A DNA stretch of 47,212 nt from Elusimicrobia bacterium RIFCSPLOWO2_02_FULL_39_32 (GCA_001800135.1 MGUU01000017.1:1-47212), one strand, 5' to 3'; counted from the first letter of the stretch, positions 1-9,525 are shown. Notes: generated by a model from the sequence alone, not told the origin. A program made the numbers and translations.

Positions 1-3000
1 CCTGAACCCTCATCCACAACAATCTCTCTCATTACACTAGAGCCTGAATCTTCATCTCCAGTAGTCTCTGCCATTTGAGTAGCAGCTGAGCCTCCATTCT
101 CATTTCTCTCTACAAAACCCTCACGACTGAGTCCTAGTTTGGGGTGAGAAAACAGATTTAGGAATAGCTCAATAAAATCATTAAAATAGGTAGTACTAAA
201 CACAGCCCCAAGTTTCCATAAAAGTAGATGGGCCCGCTTGATTCGATAAATTCCTTCTCTCAACAATGTAAGTTCTAAATCATTTAGACTCTCTATATTT
301 TGATAGCGCTGCATAATATGTGGGACTTTACGCGTGAGTATAAATCGAATAGAATCCAACGCTCTTTCTTTACTGGACCAATCTAACTGAAATCCTAAGG
401 GATTAAGATCAAGTTTTGGAAATACAGCCATCAGCGCTTCAATATAACTGCCATGAAAATAAGGGGCTGATTCTCTATGCATGGCTCTGCTCAATCCCCA
501 CATTTTAAGCTCTGCTTCGCTCAGCGCATAGATGCGATTTTTTAATTCTTCAACTTCATCCTTACTCATTTGATCTACGCGCTCATACTGCTGAACAATA
601 GAAGGAATCTCACGATCAAAAATAAATTGAACAGATTCAATTCCTTTCTCTTGTGTTGACCAATCTAGTTTAAAACCCAAAGAATTTAAATTAAGATCAG
701 GAAATAATGCCATAAGAGCTTCCACATAACTGCCATTAAAATAGGGAGCTCTATCCCTGCTTAATGCCCCATTCAATCCCCACAATCCAAAATGACCATA
801 AGTAATTCTATAGATTGCATTTCTAAAAGCGCGAATCTTATGAGGATTCATATTAGAAAGATGATCATACAGCTCAACCAAATCTGATTTTACACGCAAT
901 AAGACATAACGCACTGATTCAATTCCTCTTTCTTTTGAAGACCAATCCAGTTCAAATCCTAACTGGTTCAAATTCAAATTTGGAAAAACAGCCATAAGAG
1001 CGACAATATAAGATCCATTAAAATATGGAGCTTTCTCTCTATCCATTGCGCTGCTTAAACCCCATACCTTAAAATGTGCTTGAGTAATTCTATAAACATC
1101 ATTCCTTAATTCATTTTTCTCCTCTTCTCTTAAACTATCCAAGCGATCATATTTTGCAAGAAGCGCGGGCTGATAAGTCCCTAAAGCATCTCTGATATTA
1201 AAAATTCCAGAATCTCTTGTTCTCCAGCTATACCTTATTTGCCAATTGCTTTTTCTAAAATTGATAAATCCTTCTACTGATAAAACCAAACGCGGATGAT
1301 CAAACAACTCTACAAGAGCTTTCATATAACTCCCTTCAAAATCAGGAACAGTATCTCTATGCAAGGCTTTGGCTAATCCCCAAAGTTGAAAATGTCCTTG
1401 AGTAATACTATAAATTTCATTCCTTAATCTTTGAACTTCACCTGCGCTAAAGCGATCAATATTCTCATATCTTGTAATCAGGCTGGGCATCTCTATAGAA
1501 ATAACAAATCTCATGGAATCAATGGCTCTTTGTTTGGAAGACCAATCTAATTGGAATCCTAAAGGATTCAGATTTAAATCTGGAAACACCGCCATCAAAG
1601 CTTGGATATAGCTTCCATTAAAATATGGCACATTCTTTTTACTTGTTGCATTTGCCAAACCCCAAACATCAAAATGAGCAGAGCTGATTTGATAAATTTC
1701 ATCTTTTAATCTTTCTATTTGTATTGGACTTAAATCTTTAAGCTGGTCATATTGGCGAAGAATATTTGGAATTTCACTAGAGAATACAAATCGCATGGAA
1801 TCAATGGCTCTTTCTTCATTAGACCAATCTAATTGAAATTCTAAAGGATTAAGATTAAGTTTGGTAAACAGGGTGATAAGAACATTTTTGTAGCTTCCGT
1901 GGAAATAAGGCGCAACGCGTTGCACCAATGCTGACCCTAATCCCCAAGAGGTGAAGTGGGCTTTAGTGATACTACAAATCTCTTTTCTAAGATTACTCAA
2001 TTCCAACTCTGTTAATTCAGCGAATCTTTCATAGTCCTGTATTAAGTAGGGAACTTGCCTCTTAAATATGTAAAGCACAGATTTAATACCGCTCTCAAGT
2101 GATGACCAGTCTAATTCAAAGCCTAATGGGTCAAGATTTAGATTTGGGAATAGAGCTATCAAAGCTTGGATATAGCTCCCGTTAAAATATGGGACATGCT
2201 TTTTAGACGTTACATTTGCCAAACCCAAAACATCAAAATGCGCAGCGGTCATTTGATAATTTTCGTTTTTCAAAGCCTCTACTTTTGCAGGATCAAGATT
2301 ATCAAGGTCATTGTACTGCTGAACAATATGAGGAATTTCACGCAAAAACACATAGAATATTGAGTCAATCGCTTTTTCTTTGCTTGACCAATTTAATTGA
2401 ATGTCCAAAGGCTCTAATTCTAATTCCGGGAAAACAGCCATTAAAGCGCGAATATAACTACCATGGAAATAAGGAGTGCCCCTTTTATCCAAAGCTCTCT
2501 GAATTCCCCAGTGCTGAAAATGCGCAGAAGTGATTTTATAAACTTCTGCTCTTAAAGATTTCTTTTCTCGTTCTCTTTCTGTATTTCCCAGAGAATCTAA
2601 CTTTGCATATCTTTCTAAAAGTTCTGGCTTATTTTTATTGATTGCATCCTTAACATTTTTTATGCCTTGTTCTTCTGTGCCCCAATGGTATAGTTCTCTA
2701 TTATCTGTTCCATTTGCCTGAGTCAATGGATCTAATCTCCATTTGCCAAGAGGACGAGTAAGATTAGAAATAAGATTAAATAGATGATGACTTAAAACAT
2801 TAACTGGATAACTAAGATATGCAATTGAAAGAATGAATTTTTCTGTGCGATTTGGTTTGTAACTAGTCTGGATAAGTTGGTTGAGTCTAATTCCTGCAAC
2901 AATGGAGAGAGAACCGATGAATGAACTAAGGAGGGTAATACCTAAATGGTTAGTAGGACTTCCAGAGATGATGTAATCAATCCCAAACGGAGCTCCTATC

Positions 3001-6000
3001 ATAGTTGCCACCATTGCACCCAAAATCAGCACAATCCCTATTGCCTGACCTAAAGTCTGTTCCCTGTGACTCTTAAAGAACTGTACAGGATTAAAGGTAT
3101 CTAAGAATTCATAATGTGGAGCAAAGAAGAGTTGAGTAATCCAACCATTGGGATTCATTCCTCTCTTTACAGCTTCATTGCGTGTATCTTCTGTCATCAG
3201 AGGAGAAGCTGAATCCCCAGTTCCATTATCTTCTATCGTCAGATTAGAACCTGAATCTTCACTTCTAGGAATCTCTACCATTACCCTATATGCTGAATTT
3301 TCACTCGTCTCTGTCACTTGATTCGTATCTGAACTTCCATTTTCACTTCTCTCTAAAAACCCTTCACGAGTGAGCCCAAGTTTAGGATGAGGGAAGGCTG
3401 CAATCAATGCTGGGATATGACTTCCATGAAAGTAGGGAGCTAATCTTTGATTCATCGCCCCGCCCAATCCCCATAGATTAAAATGACCCCGTGTAAGCCT
3501 ATAAATATCTCTTCTTAATCTTTCAATCTCATCTTCTTTAAGTTGTCCTAAATTCTCATAACGAACGATTATATCTGGACGATTACTCTTAATACCTTCT
3601 CTTACACTCCATATCCCTAACTCAAGAGTCCCCCAACTATACTTTTTTTCAAAAGTGGCTCTTCTATAATCTCTAAACCCTTGTAGAGTCAATTCTAATC
3701 TTGGATGATTGAATACAGAAATAAGGACATCCCTATAATTTCCATTAAAATAAAGAGCTGATTCCTGACTTACCCCATTACCCAATCCCCATAACTTAAA
3801 ATGTGCGTGTGTGATCCCGTAAATTTCATTTCTCAAATCATGCAGTTCTCTATCATTTAGCTGAGCGATCCCTTCATATCGTGCCATGATATGTGGGACT
3901 TCTTTAGAAAGTATATGTTTAACTGACTCAATCCCATTCTCTTCACTCGACCAATCTAACTCAAATCCCAATGGATTCAGATTTAGATCAGGAAACACTG
4001 CCATCAACGCATTTTTATAACTCCCATTAAAATATGGAGCTAAACGACGATCCATAGCTCCATTCAATCCCCATACATAGAGATGAGCTTTTGTGATCCC
4101 ATAGATTTTGTTCCTTAACTCGCGAACATCTCTATCATCTAATTGGGTGATCATTCCATATTTTTGCATGATATACGGAGACTCTTTTGATAACACATAT
4201 CTCACTGATTTAATCCCTTTCTCTTCACTCGACCAATCTAACTGGAAACCTAATGGATTCAAATTTAGATTTAGATCAGGGAACACTGCCATCAAAGCGA
4301 CGATATAACTCCCATGAAAGTAGGGAGCCTTTCGATCATCAATCGCCATACCCAATCCCCATACTTTAAAATGACTAGAGGTAATCTTATAGATTTCGTT
4401 TCTTAAATCATGAACATCTGTATCATTTAACTGATCTAACTTTTCATACTGCTGCATGATGTGTGGTATTTCTTTGGTAAGTACATATCTTACAGACTCG
4501 ATTCCTTTCTCTTCACTCGACCAATCTAACTGAAAACCTAATGGATTCAAATTTAGTTCAGGAAACACTGCCATCAAAACATTTATATAACTCCCATGAA
4601 AGTAGGGTGCTAGTTTTTGATTCATTGCCGCACCCAATCCCCATACATTAAAATGACCTTGTATGATTCTATAGATTTCATTTCTTAAGTCATGAATCTC
4701 TCTATCACTTAATTCTGCTATTCTTTCATATTCTTGCATGAGGTGTAAAATTTCTCTGGAAAGCACATATTTCACTGATTCAATTCCTTTCTCTTGACTA
4801 GACCAATCTAACTGAAATCCCAATGGATTCAAATTTAGATCAGGGAACACTGCCTTCAAGGCGTTTATAAGACTCCCATAAAAATAGGGAGCTATTTTTC
4901 GATTCATCGCTGCGCCAATTCCCCATATATAAAAATGCCCTTGTGTGATCCCATAAATATCTCTCTTTAATCTTTCAATCTCATCCTCTTCAAGTTGCGC
5001 TAAATTCTCATAACGCTCGATTATATTTGGAAAATTACTCCTGATTCCTTCTCTAACACTCCAAATCCCTGACTCAGGAGTCTTCCAACTATACTTTCTT
5101 TCAAAAGTGGCTTTTCTATAATCTCTAAAACCTTGTAGAGTCAATTCTAATCTTGGATGATTGAATACAGAAATAAGAACATTTATATAACTTCCATGAA
5201 AGTAGGGAGTTGCTTGACGATTTATTGTTCTACTCAATCCCCATACTTGAAAATGGGCTTGTGTGATCCCGTAAATTTCATTTCTCAAATCATGCAGTTC
5301 TCTATCATTTAGCTGAGAGATCCCCTCATATCGTGCCATGATATCTGGGACTTCTTTAGAAAGAATGTATCTAACTGACTCAATCGCTCTCCCTTCATCT
5401 AACCAATCTAATTGAAACCCTAATGGATTCAAATTTAGATCAGGGAACAGTACCATCAAGACATTTATATAACTTCCATAAAAATAAGGAGCTACTTTTT
5501 GACTCATCGCCCCACTCAATCCCCATAAATCAAAATGACCATTGCTGATTCCATAGATTTCATTTCTCAAATCATGCAGTTCTCTATCATTTAGCTGAAC
5601 GATCCTTTCATATCGTTCCAAGATATGTGGGACTTCTTTAGAAAGAATGTATCTAACTGACTCAATCGCTCTCCCTTCATCTGACCAATCTAACTGAAAT
5701 CCTAATGGATTCAAATTTAGATCAGGGAACAGTGCCATCAAGACATTTATATAACTTCCATAAAAGTAAGGAGCTAATTTTTGATTCATCGCCACACTCA
5801 ATCCCCATACTTGGAAATAACCTAAAGTGATCCCATAAATTTCATTTCTCAAATCATGTAGTTCTCTATCATTTAGCTGAGCGATCCTTTCATATCGTGC
5901 CATGATATGTGGGACTTCTTTAGAAAGAATGTATCTAACTGACTCAATCGCTCTCCCTTCATCTGACCAATCTAACTGGAATCCTAATGGATTCAAATTT

Positions 6001-7118
6001 AGATCAGGGAACACTAATATCAAGGCTTGGATATGACTCCCATGAAAGTAAGGAGTTTGCCTAGAATTCAGTGTTGCTCCTAATCCCCATACCCTTAAAT
6101 GCCCTTGCGTGATTCTATAAAGCTCGTTTCTTAATGATTTTTCTTCCTGCTCTCTTTCCTTAGGTGTAAGCTGATTTAAATTTTCATATCTCTCAAGCAG
6201 ATCAGGACGATTCTTTTTGATTCCATCTCTTACATTTTCTATCCCCTGCTCCCTAGTTTCCCAGTCATATTGATCTACTCCTACTCCTGTTTTTGTCAAA
6301 GGATCTAATCTCCATTTTCCCAGAGGACGAGTAAGATTAGAAATAAGATTAAATAAATGATGACTTAAAACATTAACTGGATAACTAAGATATGCGACTG
6401 AGAGAATAAGTCTTTCTGTACGATTTGGCGTGTAACCTGTCTGAATAATTTGGTTGGAATAGATAAGTTCCTGTACAGCTACATTAAGAGCTGATCTCTG
6501 CTCTTTGAGTTCACTATGTGGGGCACTGGTTTGTTTGAGTTGGTTTAACTGATTTTTATTTTCTTTCAGATGATTTAGTTTAATTCCTGCAACAATGGAG
6601 AGAGAACCAATGAATGAACTAAGGAGAGTAATACCTAAATGGTTGGCAGCACTCCCTGAGATGAGGTAATCAATACCAAATGGCGCTCCAATCATAGTTG
6701 CCACCATTGCTCCCCAGATCAGCACAATCCCTATGGCTTGACCTAAAGTCTGTTCCTTGTGGCTTTTAAAAAACTGAACAGGATTAAAGGTATCTAAAAA
6801 TTCTCTGTAAGGAGCAACAAAAAGTTCTTCTACTGCGTCTGATAAAATCTCTGGAGAGCCATGCGGAATAGAATCTTTCAGTAAAACCCTTCTTGCTTCT
6901 CTAGCATCTCCAAAAAGATTACTCCTCTCTCTCATATTGTGATTTTCAGCAGATTTCTTTTCTACAAAGGAAATGCAACTTCTCTGGTAAGTAAAAGCAT
7001 AAGGAGGCAGGATGATAGAACAAAGCAGAGCGCCTGCCACAAGAATGGCAGTACTTTTCTTAAAGAATTGATTTTTCTTTCTATGACTGTATTTAATCAT
7101 ACTTAAGGCACTCATCAT
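1..7118 (-). CDS. Giant repeat-containing membrane/secreted protein, 3' end beyond window (at least 2,372 aa)
   Basis: The minus-strand frame from the ATG at 7118 has no stop down to position 1, so the gene continues off the left edge. A second ATG at 7115 lies 7 nt after an AGGGA ribosome-binding sequence and may be the true start. Residues 1-45 are a basic N-terminus plus a hydrophobic stretch ending LPPYAF, a signal peptide or anchor. Residues about 126-150 and 161-176 are membrane helices. From about 291 to 1251 there are ten copies of a ~94-residue repeat, with a core like WGLxxAMxxxxAPYFxGSYxxALMAxFPDLNLNPLGFQLDWS. A linker rich in Glu, Ser and Gly follows (about 1257-1330). Then the membrane block (about 1336-1453) and nine more repeats (about 1476-2330) recur, ending in a similar linker at the edge. 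I do not recognise the repeat family; the GSYxxAL part faintly recalls homing-endonuclease-associated repeats. Function unknown; a surface protein is the best guess. Confidence 0.9.
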   Translation of the reverse strand, partial: MMSALSMIKYSHRKKNQFFKKSTAILVAGALLCSIILPPYAFTYQRSCISFVEKKSAENHNMRERSNLFGDAREARRVLLKDSIPHGSPEILSDAVEELFVAPYREFLDTFNPVQFFKSHKEQTLGQAIGIVLIWGAMVATMIGAPFGIDYLISGSAANHLGITLLSSFIGSLSIVAGIKLNHLKENKNQLNQLKQTSAPHSELKEQRSALNVAVQELIYSNQIIQTGYTPNRTERLILSVAYLSYPVNVLSHHLFNLISNLTRPLGKWRLDPLTKTGVGVDQYDWETREQGIENVRDGIKKNRPDLLERYENLNQLTPKEREQEEKSLRNELYRITQGHLRVWGLGATLNSRQTPYFHGSHIQALILVFPDLNLNPLGFQLDWSDEGRAIESVRYILSKEVPHIMARYERIAQLNDRELHDLRNEIYGITLGYFQVWGLSVAMNQKLAPYFYGSYINVLMALFPDLNLNPLGFQLDWSDEGRAIESVRYILSKEVPHILERYERIVQLNDRELHDLRNEIYGISNGHFDLWGLSGAMSQKVAPYFYGSYINVLMVLFPDLNLNPLGFQLDWLDEGRAIESVRYILSKEVPDIMARYEGISQLNDRELHDLRNEIYGITQAHFQVWGLSRTINRQATPYFHGSYINVLISVFNHPRLELTLQGFRDYRKATFERKYSWKTPESGIWSVREGIRSNFPNIIERYENLAQLEEDEIERLKRDIYGITQGHFYIWGIGAAMNRKIAPYFYGSLINALKAVFPDLNLNPLGFQLDWSSQEKGIESVKYVLSREILHLMQEYERIAELSDREIHDLRNEIYRIIQGHFNVWGLGAAMNQKLAPYFHGSYINVLMAVFPELNLNPLGFQLDWSSEEKGIESVRYVLTKEIPHIMQQYEKLDQLNDTDVHDLRNEIYKITSSHFKVWGLGMAIDDRKAPYFHGSYIVALMAVFPDLNLNLNPLGFQLDWSSEEKGIKSVRYVLSKESPYIMQKYGMITQLDDRDVRELRNKIYGITKAHLYVWGLNGAMDRRLAPYFNGSYKNALMAVFPDLNLNPLGFELDWSSEENGIESVKHILSKEVPHIMARYEGIAQLNDRELHDLRNEIYGITHAHFKLWGLGNGVSQESALYFNGNYRDVLISVFNHPRLELTLQGFRDYRRATFEKKYSWGTLELGIWSVREGIKSNRPDIIVRYENLGQLKEDEIERLRRDIYRLTRGHFNLWGLGGAMNQRLAPYFHGSHIPALIAAFPHPKLGLTREGFLERSENGSSDTNQVTETSENSAYRVMVEIPRSEDSGSNLTIEDNGTGDSASPLMTEDTRNEAVKRGMNPNGWITQLFFAPHYEFLDTFNPVQFFKSHREQTLGQAIGIVLILGAMVATMIGAPFGIDYIISGSPTNHLGITLLSSFIGSLSIVAGIRLNQLIQTSYKPNRTEKFILSIAYLSYPVNVLSHHLFNLISNLTRPLGKWRLDPLTQANGTDNRELYHWGTEEQGIKNVKDAINKNKPELLERYAKLDSLGNTEREREKKSLRAEVYKITSAHFQHWGIQRALDKRGTPYFHGSYIRALMAVFPELELEPLDIQLNWSSKEKAIDSIFYVFLREIPHIVQQYNDLDNLDPAKVEALKNENYQMTAAHFDVLGLANVTSKKHVPYFNGSYIQALIALFPNLNLDPLGFELDWSSLESGIKSVLYIFKRQVPYLIQDYERFAELTELELSNLRKEICSITKAHFTSWGLGSALVQRVAPYFHGSYKNVLITLFTKLNLNPLEFQLDWSNEERAIDSMRFVFSSEIPNILRQYDQLKDLSPIQIERLKDEIYQISSAHFDVWGLANATSKKNVPYFNGSYIQALMAVFPDLNLNPLGFQLDWSSKQRAIDSMRFVISIEMPSLITRYENIDRFSAGEVQRLRNEIYSITQGHFQLWGLAKALHRDTVPDFEGSYMKALVELFDHPRLVLSVEGFINFRKSNWQIRYSWRTRDSGIFNIRDALGTYQPALLAKYDRLDSLREEEKNELRNDVYRITQAHFKVWGLSSAMDREKAPYFNGSYIVALMAVFPNLNLNQLGFELDWSSKERGIESVRYVLLRVKSDLVELYDHLSNMNPHKIRAFRNAIYRITYGHFGLWGLNGALSRDRAPYFNGSYVEALMALFPDLNLNSLGFKLDWSTQEKGIESVQFIFDREIPSIVQQYERVDQMSKDEVEELKNRIYALSEAELKMWGLSRAMHRESAPYFHGSYIEALMAVFPKLDLNPLGFQLDWSSKERALDSIRFILTRKVPHIMQRYQNIESLNDLELTLLREGIYRIKRAHLLLWKLGAVFSTTYFNDFIELFLNLFSHPKLGLSREGFVERNENGGSAATQMAETTGDEDSGSSVMREIVVDEGS
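130..2690 (-). repeat. Second array of nine ~282-bp coding repeats
   Basis: Trp-codon anchors are at 2388, 2106, 1824, 1542, 942, 660 and 378, spaced 282 bp, with one 600-bp interval covering a variant plus a normal unit. The layout mirrors the first array: an opening unit with a longer charged insert, several standard units, a variant unit (HPRLVLSVEGF), more standard units, and a terminal unit ending HPKLGLSREGF. The units are more diverged from each other than in the first array. Confidence 0.88.
2728..3110 (-). repeat. Second copy of the two-helix membrane block (first copy about 6300-6850)
   Basis: This coding segment repeats the N-terminal block of the same protein. The last ~100 bp of each copy, next to the repeat arrays (from about 2728 and from about 6301), differ at only a few positions. 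The first copy has an extra insert at roughly 6455-6580, rich in Lys, Asn and Gln codons, that the second lacks. Both encode the motif FLDTFNPVQFFKSH, two hydrophobic helices, and SYPVNVLSHHLFN before the first repeat unit. Confidence 0.85.
3345..6245 (-). repeat. First array of ten ~282-bp coding repeats (94-aa units)
   Basis: Anchoring on the Trp codon of the LDW motif, units start at 5967, 5685, 5403, 4803, 4521, 4233 and 3951. The spacing is 282 bp, except one 288-bp interval and one 600-bp interval that covers two units. All anchors are in one reading frame. The units at 5967, 5685 and 5403 are almost identical at DNA level, suggesting recent duplication or gene conversion. Two units (ending near 5100 and 3640) carry a variant C-terminal part beginning HPRLELTLQGF. 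The last unit ends with a related HPKLGLTREGF, marking the end of the array. Confidence 0.9.
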
Positions 7119-7187
7119 ACGTTCCCTAAGTATAAAGAATTTAGCTCATGCCGTCTTCAACTATTTGTAAATTTTTTGTGACAAAAA

Positions 7188-7199
7188 TGAAACGTTTCA
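7188..7199. promoter_or_regulatory. 12-bp perfect palindrome upstream of the left giant gene
   Basis: TGAAACGTTTCA is its own reverse complement and sits 70-81 bp upstream of the giant gene start, in the 165-bp gap before the histidine kinase gene ends. LacI-family operators have this size, symmetry and central CG. No LacI-type regulator is seen in the window, so the partner is unknown. Chance occurrence is possible. Confidence 0.35.
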
Positions 7200-7283
7200 C
7201 AGGAGGGCTAAACGCTGTTCTTGACAATGGGGAGTACTTTAGGCGCCCCCTGTCACATTGATCGGGTGGAAAGATATTAAAAT

Positions 7284-9035
7284 TTATAAATGCTGAACAA
7301 TCTTAACTTTAAATTCTGTGCCTTTGCCTAAAACGCTTTTTAAAGAAATAGAGGCTTTATGGGCTTCAACAATTCCATGGACAATGGCTAATCCTAACCC
7401 AGTGCCTTTAACTTTTGTGCTAAAAAGCGGTTCAAAAATTCGCTTTTGATCCTCTTCTTTAATGCCCATCCCTGTGTCGCGCACAAACACGCATACCTCC
7501 TGATCTCCTTCCAAAGAAGTTTCTATTTCCAGAGCGCCTCCATTGGGCATCGCTTCCACAGCATTATTAATTAAATTAATAAAAACCTGCCTCATTCTTT
7601 CCTGATCCACAAAAACAGCCGGCAAATTTTGAGCAAATTTTGTCTTTAAATTTACATGCGCAGGAATAGAAACAACAGTAAAAACAGAATCCAGAATAGT
7701 TTGAATTGGAATAGATGTTGGATTCATCCTCATCACTCTGGAAAATTCCAAAAGATCATTAGAAATTTTTACAGTGGCGTTAATTTCATTGTCTGCGATG
7801 TCCATCATTTTCTGAACCTGCTCATTTTCTTGCTGCAAGGGATTCTTTTTTATTACAGAGCGGATATAATAAATCGCGTTCTTAATGGCTGCCAAAGGAT
7901 TTCTTAATTCATGCCCAACCCCGGATGCAAGTTGGCCAATGGCTGCCAAGCGCTCTGTGCGCACTAGTTTACTTTGCGCCTCTTTTAACTGGGCCATCAT
8001 GGCGTTAAAAGTATAGGCTAAAAAACCAATTTCATCTTTGGAATCAATTTCCACTCTAGTTTCAGATTCTCCTTTGGCGATGCGGTCTATTACGTCTCTT
8101 AAATGTTTCAAAGGAGCGATTAATTTTTGACTAAAGATATAGGAAAGAGCGATCGCTAACAACAGGGCAAAAAAACCTAAAAGCATAATATAGTTTTGCG
8201 TGCGGTTTTGGAGCTGGATCACTTTTTCTTTGGATAAAAGAATGGCTAAATAAAGATCCCCCACATCTGGTTTTAATTTGGCAAAGGTGCCAACATAAGT
8301 GGAATTTTTCAAGAAAAGTTCTGGAAAAACTTTCTCTTTGTTTTGCAGCAAGTCCCAATCTTTATCGCTTAAACTTCTTATCACTGAAATTAAAGAATCT
8401 TTATTCTCTAAAGTAGAAGCATAAATCTCTTTTTTTGAAAAAATAAGGAATTCGCCGTCAATCACAGATTGCAGCTCTTTAAAAAAATTGTCGTCCAAAT
8501 AAAAACCCATGAGGATCATGGCTGGCAGGGTTCCTCCCACATCTCCGGGCAAAATAGTTGCAATTTGGATGGATAAACCTTGGATTCTTTTTTCTATGCC
8601 AACCGTGGAAAGAGATCTTTTTTCCCCATAATTTAAAAGGATCTTTTGAATAAAATGAGAGTCCAGCCTGCTCAATCCCACTTCCCCTTGATTCTCACTA
8701 TAAATGACTCTTCCAAAACCATCCAATACTTCCACAATATCTAAATTTAATCCTTTTTTAATGGACTGGCTGACATTAGCAAGAATCGCTCTATTCCCAT
8801 TGCGCACGGCTAAAGGAAGCACTGGGTTGCTGATCGCAAGAAATCCATAAGAAAAAATAGGATCAATTTTATTTTGCACTAAATTGTTAGTTTGGGTAAG
8901 AATTTTAAGCGCGTTATTTTCTAACTCTGACTGCAGGAGGCGTGAGGTGATGCGAGTGGTCATAAACGTAACCACTAACAAAGGCAAAACAACACAAAAG
9001 GCAACTAAAAGAACCAGCTTAACCTTAAGCGACAT
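7284..9035 (-). CDS. Membrane sensor histidine kinase (periplasmic sensor, HAMP, HisKA, HATPase)
   Basis: A 583-residue kinase. A membrane helix (about 8-28) and a second (about 282-302) enclose a ~250-residue extracytoplasmic sensor region of Cache-like appearance. HAMP follows (about 303-355). The H-box reads GVGHELRNPLAAI, with the phospho-acceptor His near 374. The N-box NLINNAVEAM is near 487, and D/G boxes DTGMGI and GTGLGLA follow, so the catalytic core is complete. The H-box and overall plan are like NtrB/AtoS kinases that pair with sigma-54 regulators. The NtrC-type gene at 14916-16307 is therefore a possible partner, though not adjacent (inference). The ATG at 9035 begins directly with the first hydrophobic helix. 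Confidence 0.95.
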   Translation of the reverse strand: MSLKVKLVLLVAFCVVLPLLVVTFMTTRITSRLLQSELENNALKILTQTNNLVQNKIDPIFSYGFLAISNPVLPLAVRNGNRAILANVSQSIKKGLNLDIVEVLDGFGRVIYSENQGEVGLSRLDSHFIQKILLNYGEKRSLSTVGIEKRIQGLSIQIATILPGDVGGTLPAMILMGFYLDDNFFKELQSVIDGEFLIFSKKEIYASTLENKDSLISVIRSLSDKDWDLLQNKEKVFPELFLKNSTYVGTFAKLKPDVGDLYLAILLSKEKVIQLQNRTQNYIMLLGFFALLLAIALSYIFSQKLIAPLKHLRDVIDRIAKGESETRVEIDSKDEIGFLAYTFNAMMAQLKEAQSKLVRTERLAAIGQLASGVGHELRNPLAAIKNAIYYIRSVIKKNPLQQENEQVQKMMDIADNEINATVKISNDLLEFSRVMRMNPTSIPIQTILDSVFTVVSIPAHVNLKTKFAQNLPAVFVDQERMRQVFINLINNAVEAMPNGGALEIETSLEGDQEVCVFVRDTGMGIKEEDQKRIFEPLFSTKVKGTGLGLAIVHGIVEAHKASISLKSVLGKGTEFKVKIVQHL

Positions 9036-9067
9036 TAAGAGATATTCTACTATATCTTTTTAAAAAT

Positions 9068-9114
9068 GGGTTAAACCCAAATATTGACTTGGACATTTAC
9101 AGCGCCAATATTTG
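9068..9114. terminator. Possible hairpin between FlgD-like gene and kinase gene
   Basis: Two nested inverted elements lie in the 82-bp gap: GGGTTAAACCC (9068-9078), and CAAATATTG (9078-9086) pairing with CAATATTTG (9106-9114). They could terminate the gene ending at 9118 or act as attenuating structure. There is no strong T-tract, so confidence is low. Confidence 0.3.
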
Positions 9115-9117
9115 ATT

Positions 9118-9525
9118 TTATCGGGTTACGATCAGTTTTCCGGTTTTTTTGGCGGTAAGACTTTCAATTACAAAGAGATAAACGTCTGAGGCAAGTTCCT
9201 CTCCATGATCATTTTTTACATCCCAAACTAATGCGCTGGAGCCGCTGGTAATAGAAAAATTAATTTTTCTTACCTGTTCCCCTTGAGAGCTATAAATTCT
9301 AATGCTGCCTTGGTCAGGCAGATTAGTAAAAGTAATATTTTTATGACCAGAGCCTATCTTAAATGGAACAGGATAAGCAAATGCTCTGGAAACATCTGTT
9401 TCAGCTCCTGAAAAAAGCTCAGGAACATTAACTGTGGAAAGTACGAGTAGAAGAATAGATAGAACGTAAAAACAACCTCTTGAAAAAAAGCGTTTTATTT
9501 TTTTTAAGAGCAGTAATTCATCCAC
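9118..9525 (-). CDS. Small secreted protein consisting of a FlgD-Ig-like C-terminal domain
   Basis: 135 residues from a GTG start, with AGGA 10 nt upstream. Residues about 15-40 are a signal peptide or anchor. From about residue 48 to the end is a beta-rich domain starting AYPVPFK and ending KKTGKLIVTR. This matches the last ~86 residues of the large surface protein at 11684-14728 at roughly two positions in three (counted by eye). Domains of this type (FlgD Ig-like, similar to type IX secretion C-terminal regions) are usually found at the ends of long surface proteins, not alone. It is either a duplicated remnant of that gene or a stand-alone competitor or anchor subunit. A strong hairpin separates it from the upstream gene. 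Confidence 0.85.
   Translation of the reverse strand: MDELLLLKKIKRFFSRGCFYVLSILLLVLSTVNVPELFSGAETDVSRAFAYPVPFKIGSGHKNITFTNLPDQGSIRIYSSQGEQVRKINFSITSGSSALVWDVKNDHGEELASDVYLFVIESLTAKKTGKLIVTR

Noticed and set aside
2166-4308. Short plus-strand ORFs (2166-2363, 2216-2533, 4108-4308)
   Set aside because: They lie opposite the continuous minus-strand giant frame, have no family features and recur only because the underlying repeats recur.
379-5967. CRISPR-like or satellite repeat array
   Set aside because: The 282-bp period is too long for CRISPR, units diverge throughout instead of alternating repeat/spacer, and the frame is kept open, so this is protein-coding repetition.
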